Shown here piece by piece: positions 40,596-40,624 of a stretch of DNA of 40,624 nucleotides. Below the pieces are notes generated by a model, which saw nothing but the letters and a program-made list of their open reading frames with translations, did not search any database and had not been told where the DNA came from. The translations under genes and the position numbers were made by a program. Each line of letters begins with the position of its first letter. Positions within the stretch are counted from its first letter, which is position 1. The DNA comes from Thermodesulfobacteriota bacterium (lineage in GTDB: Bacteria > Desulfobacterota > BSN033 > UBA1163): NCBI GenBank assembly GCA_030017685.1, contig JASEHH010000024.1, positions 1-40,624 of the forward strand, in the 5' to 3' direction.

Positions 40596-40624
40596 ACAGG
40601 GTCTTTGTAGGTTTATCGACCCAA

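Noticed and set aside
1-40624. tRNA, rRNA or CRISPR arrays
   Set aside because: No cloverleaf with a conserved TTCRA arm, ribosomal RNA stretch, or regularly spaced direct repeats were found by eye.

Overview
The window looks like chromosome from an anaerobic deltaproteobacterium (Desulfobacterota). This is inferred from gene content: corrinoid and C1 methyl-transfer genes, an MtrH homologue, a RACo-type corrinoid activator, DGC, DUF169 and DUF1638 proteins, methylmalonyl-CoA enzymes, and at least three genes that only make sense if UGA is read as selenocysteine (Sec). No tRNA, rRNA or CRISPR array was seen.

Left region (1-9.9 kb, mostly + strand) is a defence-type island: a DUF1156 adenine methylase with zinc ribbons, a small unknown protein, a SNF2 helicase and a PD-(D/E)XK-like nuclease candidate. 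A 434-bp element with TA-flanked inverted ends follows, then an OLD-family ATPase/TOPRIM gene broken by two +1 shifts and the eroded C-terminus of another DNA methylase.

Middle-left region (9.9-15.9 kb) holds a Rossmann protein, a methyltetrahydrofolate methyltransferase-like protein with its corrinoid protein (a 130-bp inverted-repeat element lies between them), a divergent DUF1638 gene with an in-frame UGA, a frameshifted B12-cap/AraC regulator, a DUF169 protein and a FadR-type regulator.

Core region (16.2-36.2 kb, all - strand) is a run of about 25 tightly packed or overlapping genes, read from right to left. They are MtrH-like, GltD-like oxidoreductase, Sec-containing UroD/MtaA-like methyltransferase, CxxC thioredoxin-like, Cys UroD/MtaA-like methyltransferase, corrinoid protein, two DGC proteins, ThiS-like, GcvH-like, RACo-like, DUF2284, CxxC thioredoxin-like, a TSCPD domain fused to a degenerate phosphoesterase, a second GcvH-like protein, flavin reductase, a Sec thioredoxin-like protein, two more DGC proteins, ArsM-like, a second SAM methyltransferase, another Sec thioredoxin-like protein, a three-gene ECF importer, a small Cys-rich protein and a third GcvH-like protein. 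A promoter precedes MtrH, with a MerR regulator upstream of it. Inference: this is one system that imports a small molecule, moves methyl or other C1/thiol groups through corrinoid, lipoyl-type and sulfur-carrier proteins, and uses Sec at redox and zinc-thiolate sites. Its substrate is not evident from sequence.

Right region (37-40.6 kb) holds a YnfA remnant, a PPOX-type flavoprotein, a ferritin-like protein, an MmsA-type aldehyde dehydrogenase, a truncated copy of the FadR-type regulator with its duplicated promoter, and methylmalonyl-CoA epimerase. A hairpin repeat upstream of the epimerase also occurs near 10.57 kb, with compensatory base changes.

Caveat: all four frameshifts seen (OLD gene, AraC gene) are single-base gains in or near short homopolymers, so assembly error must be excluded before these genes are called dead.
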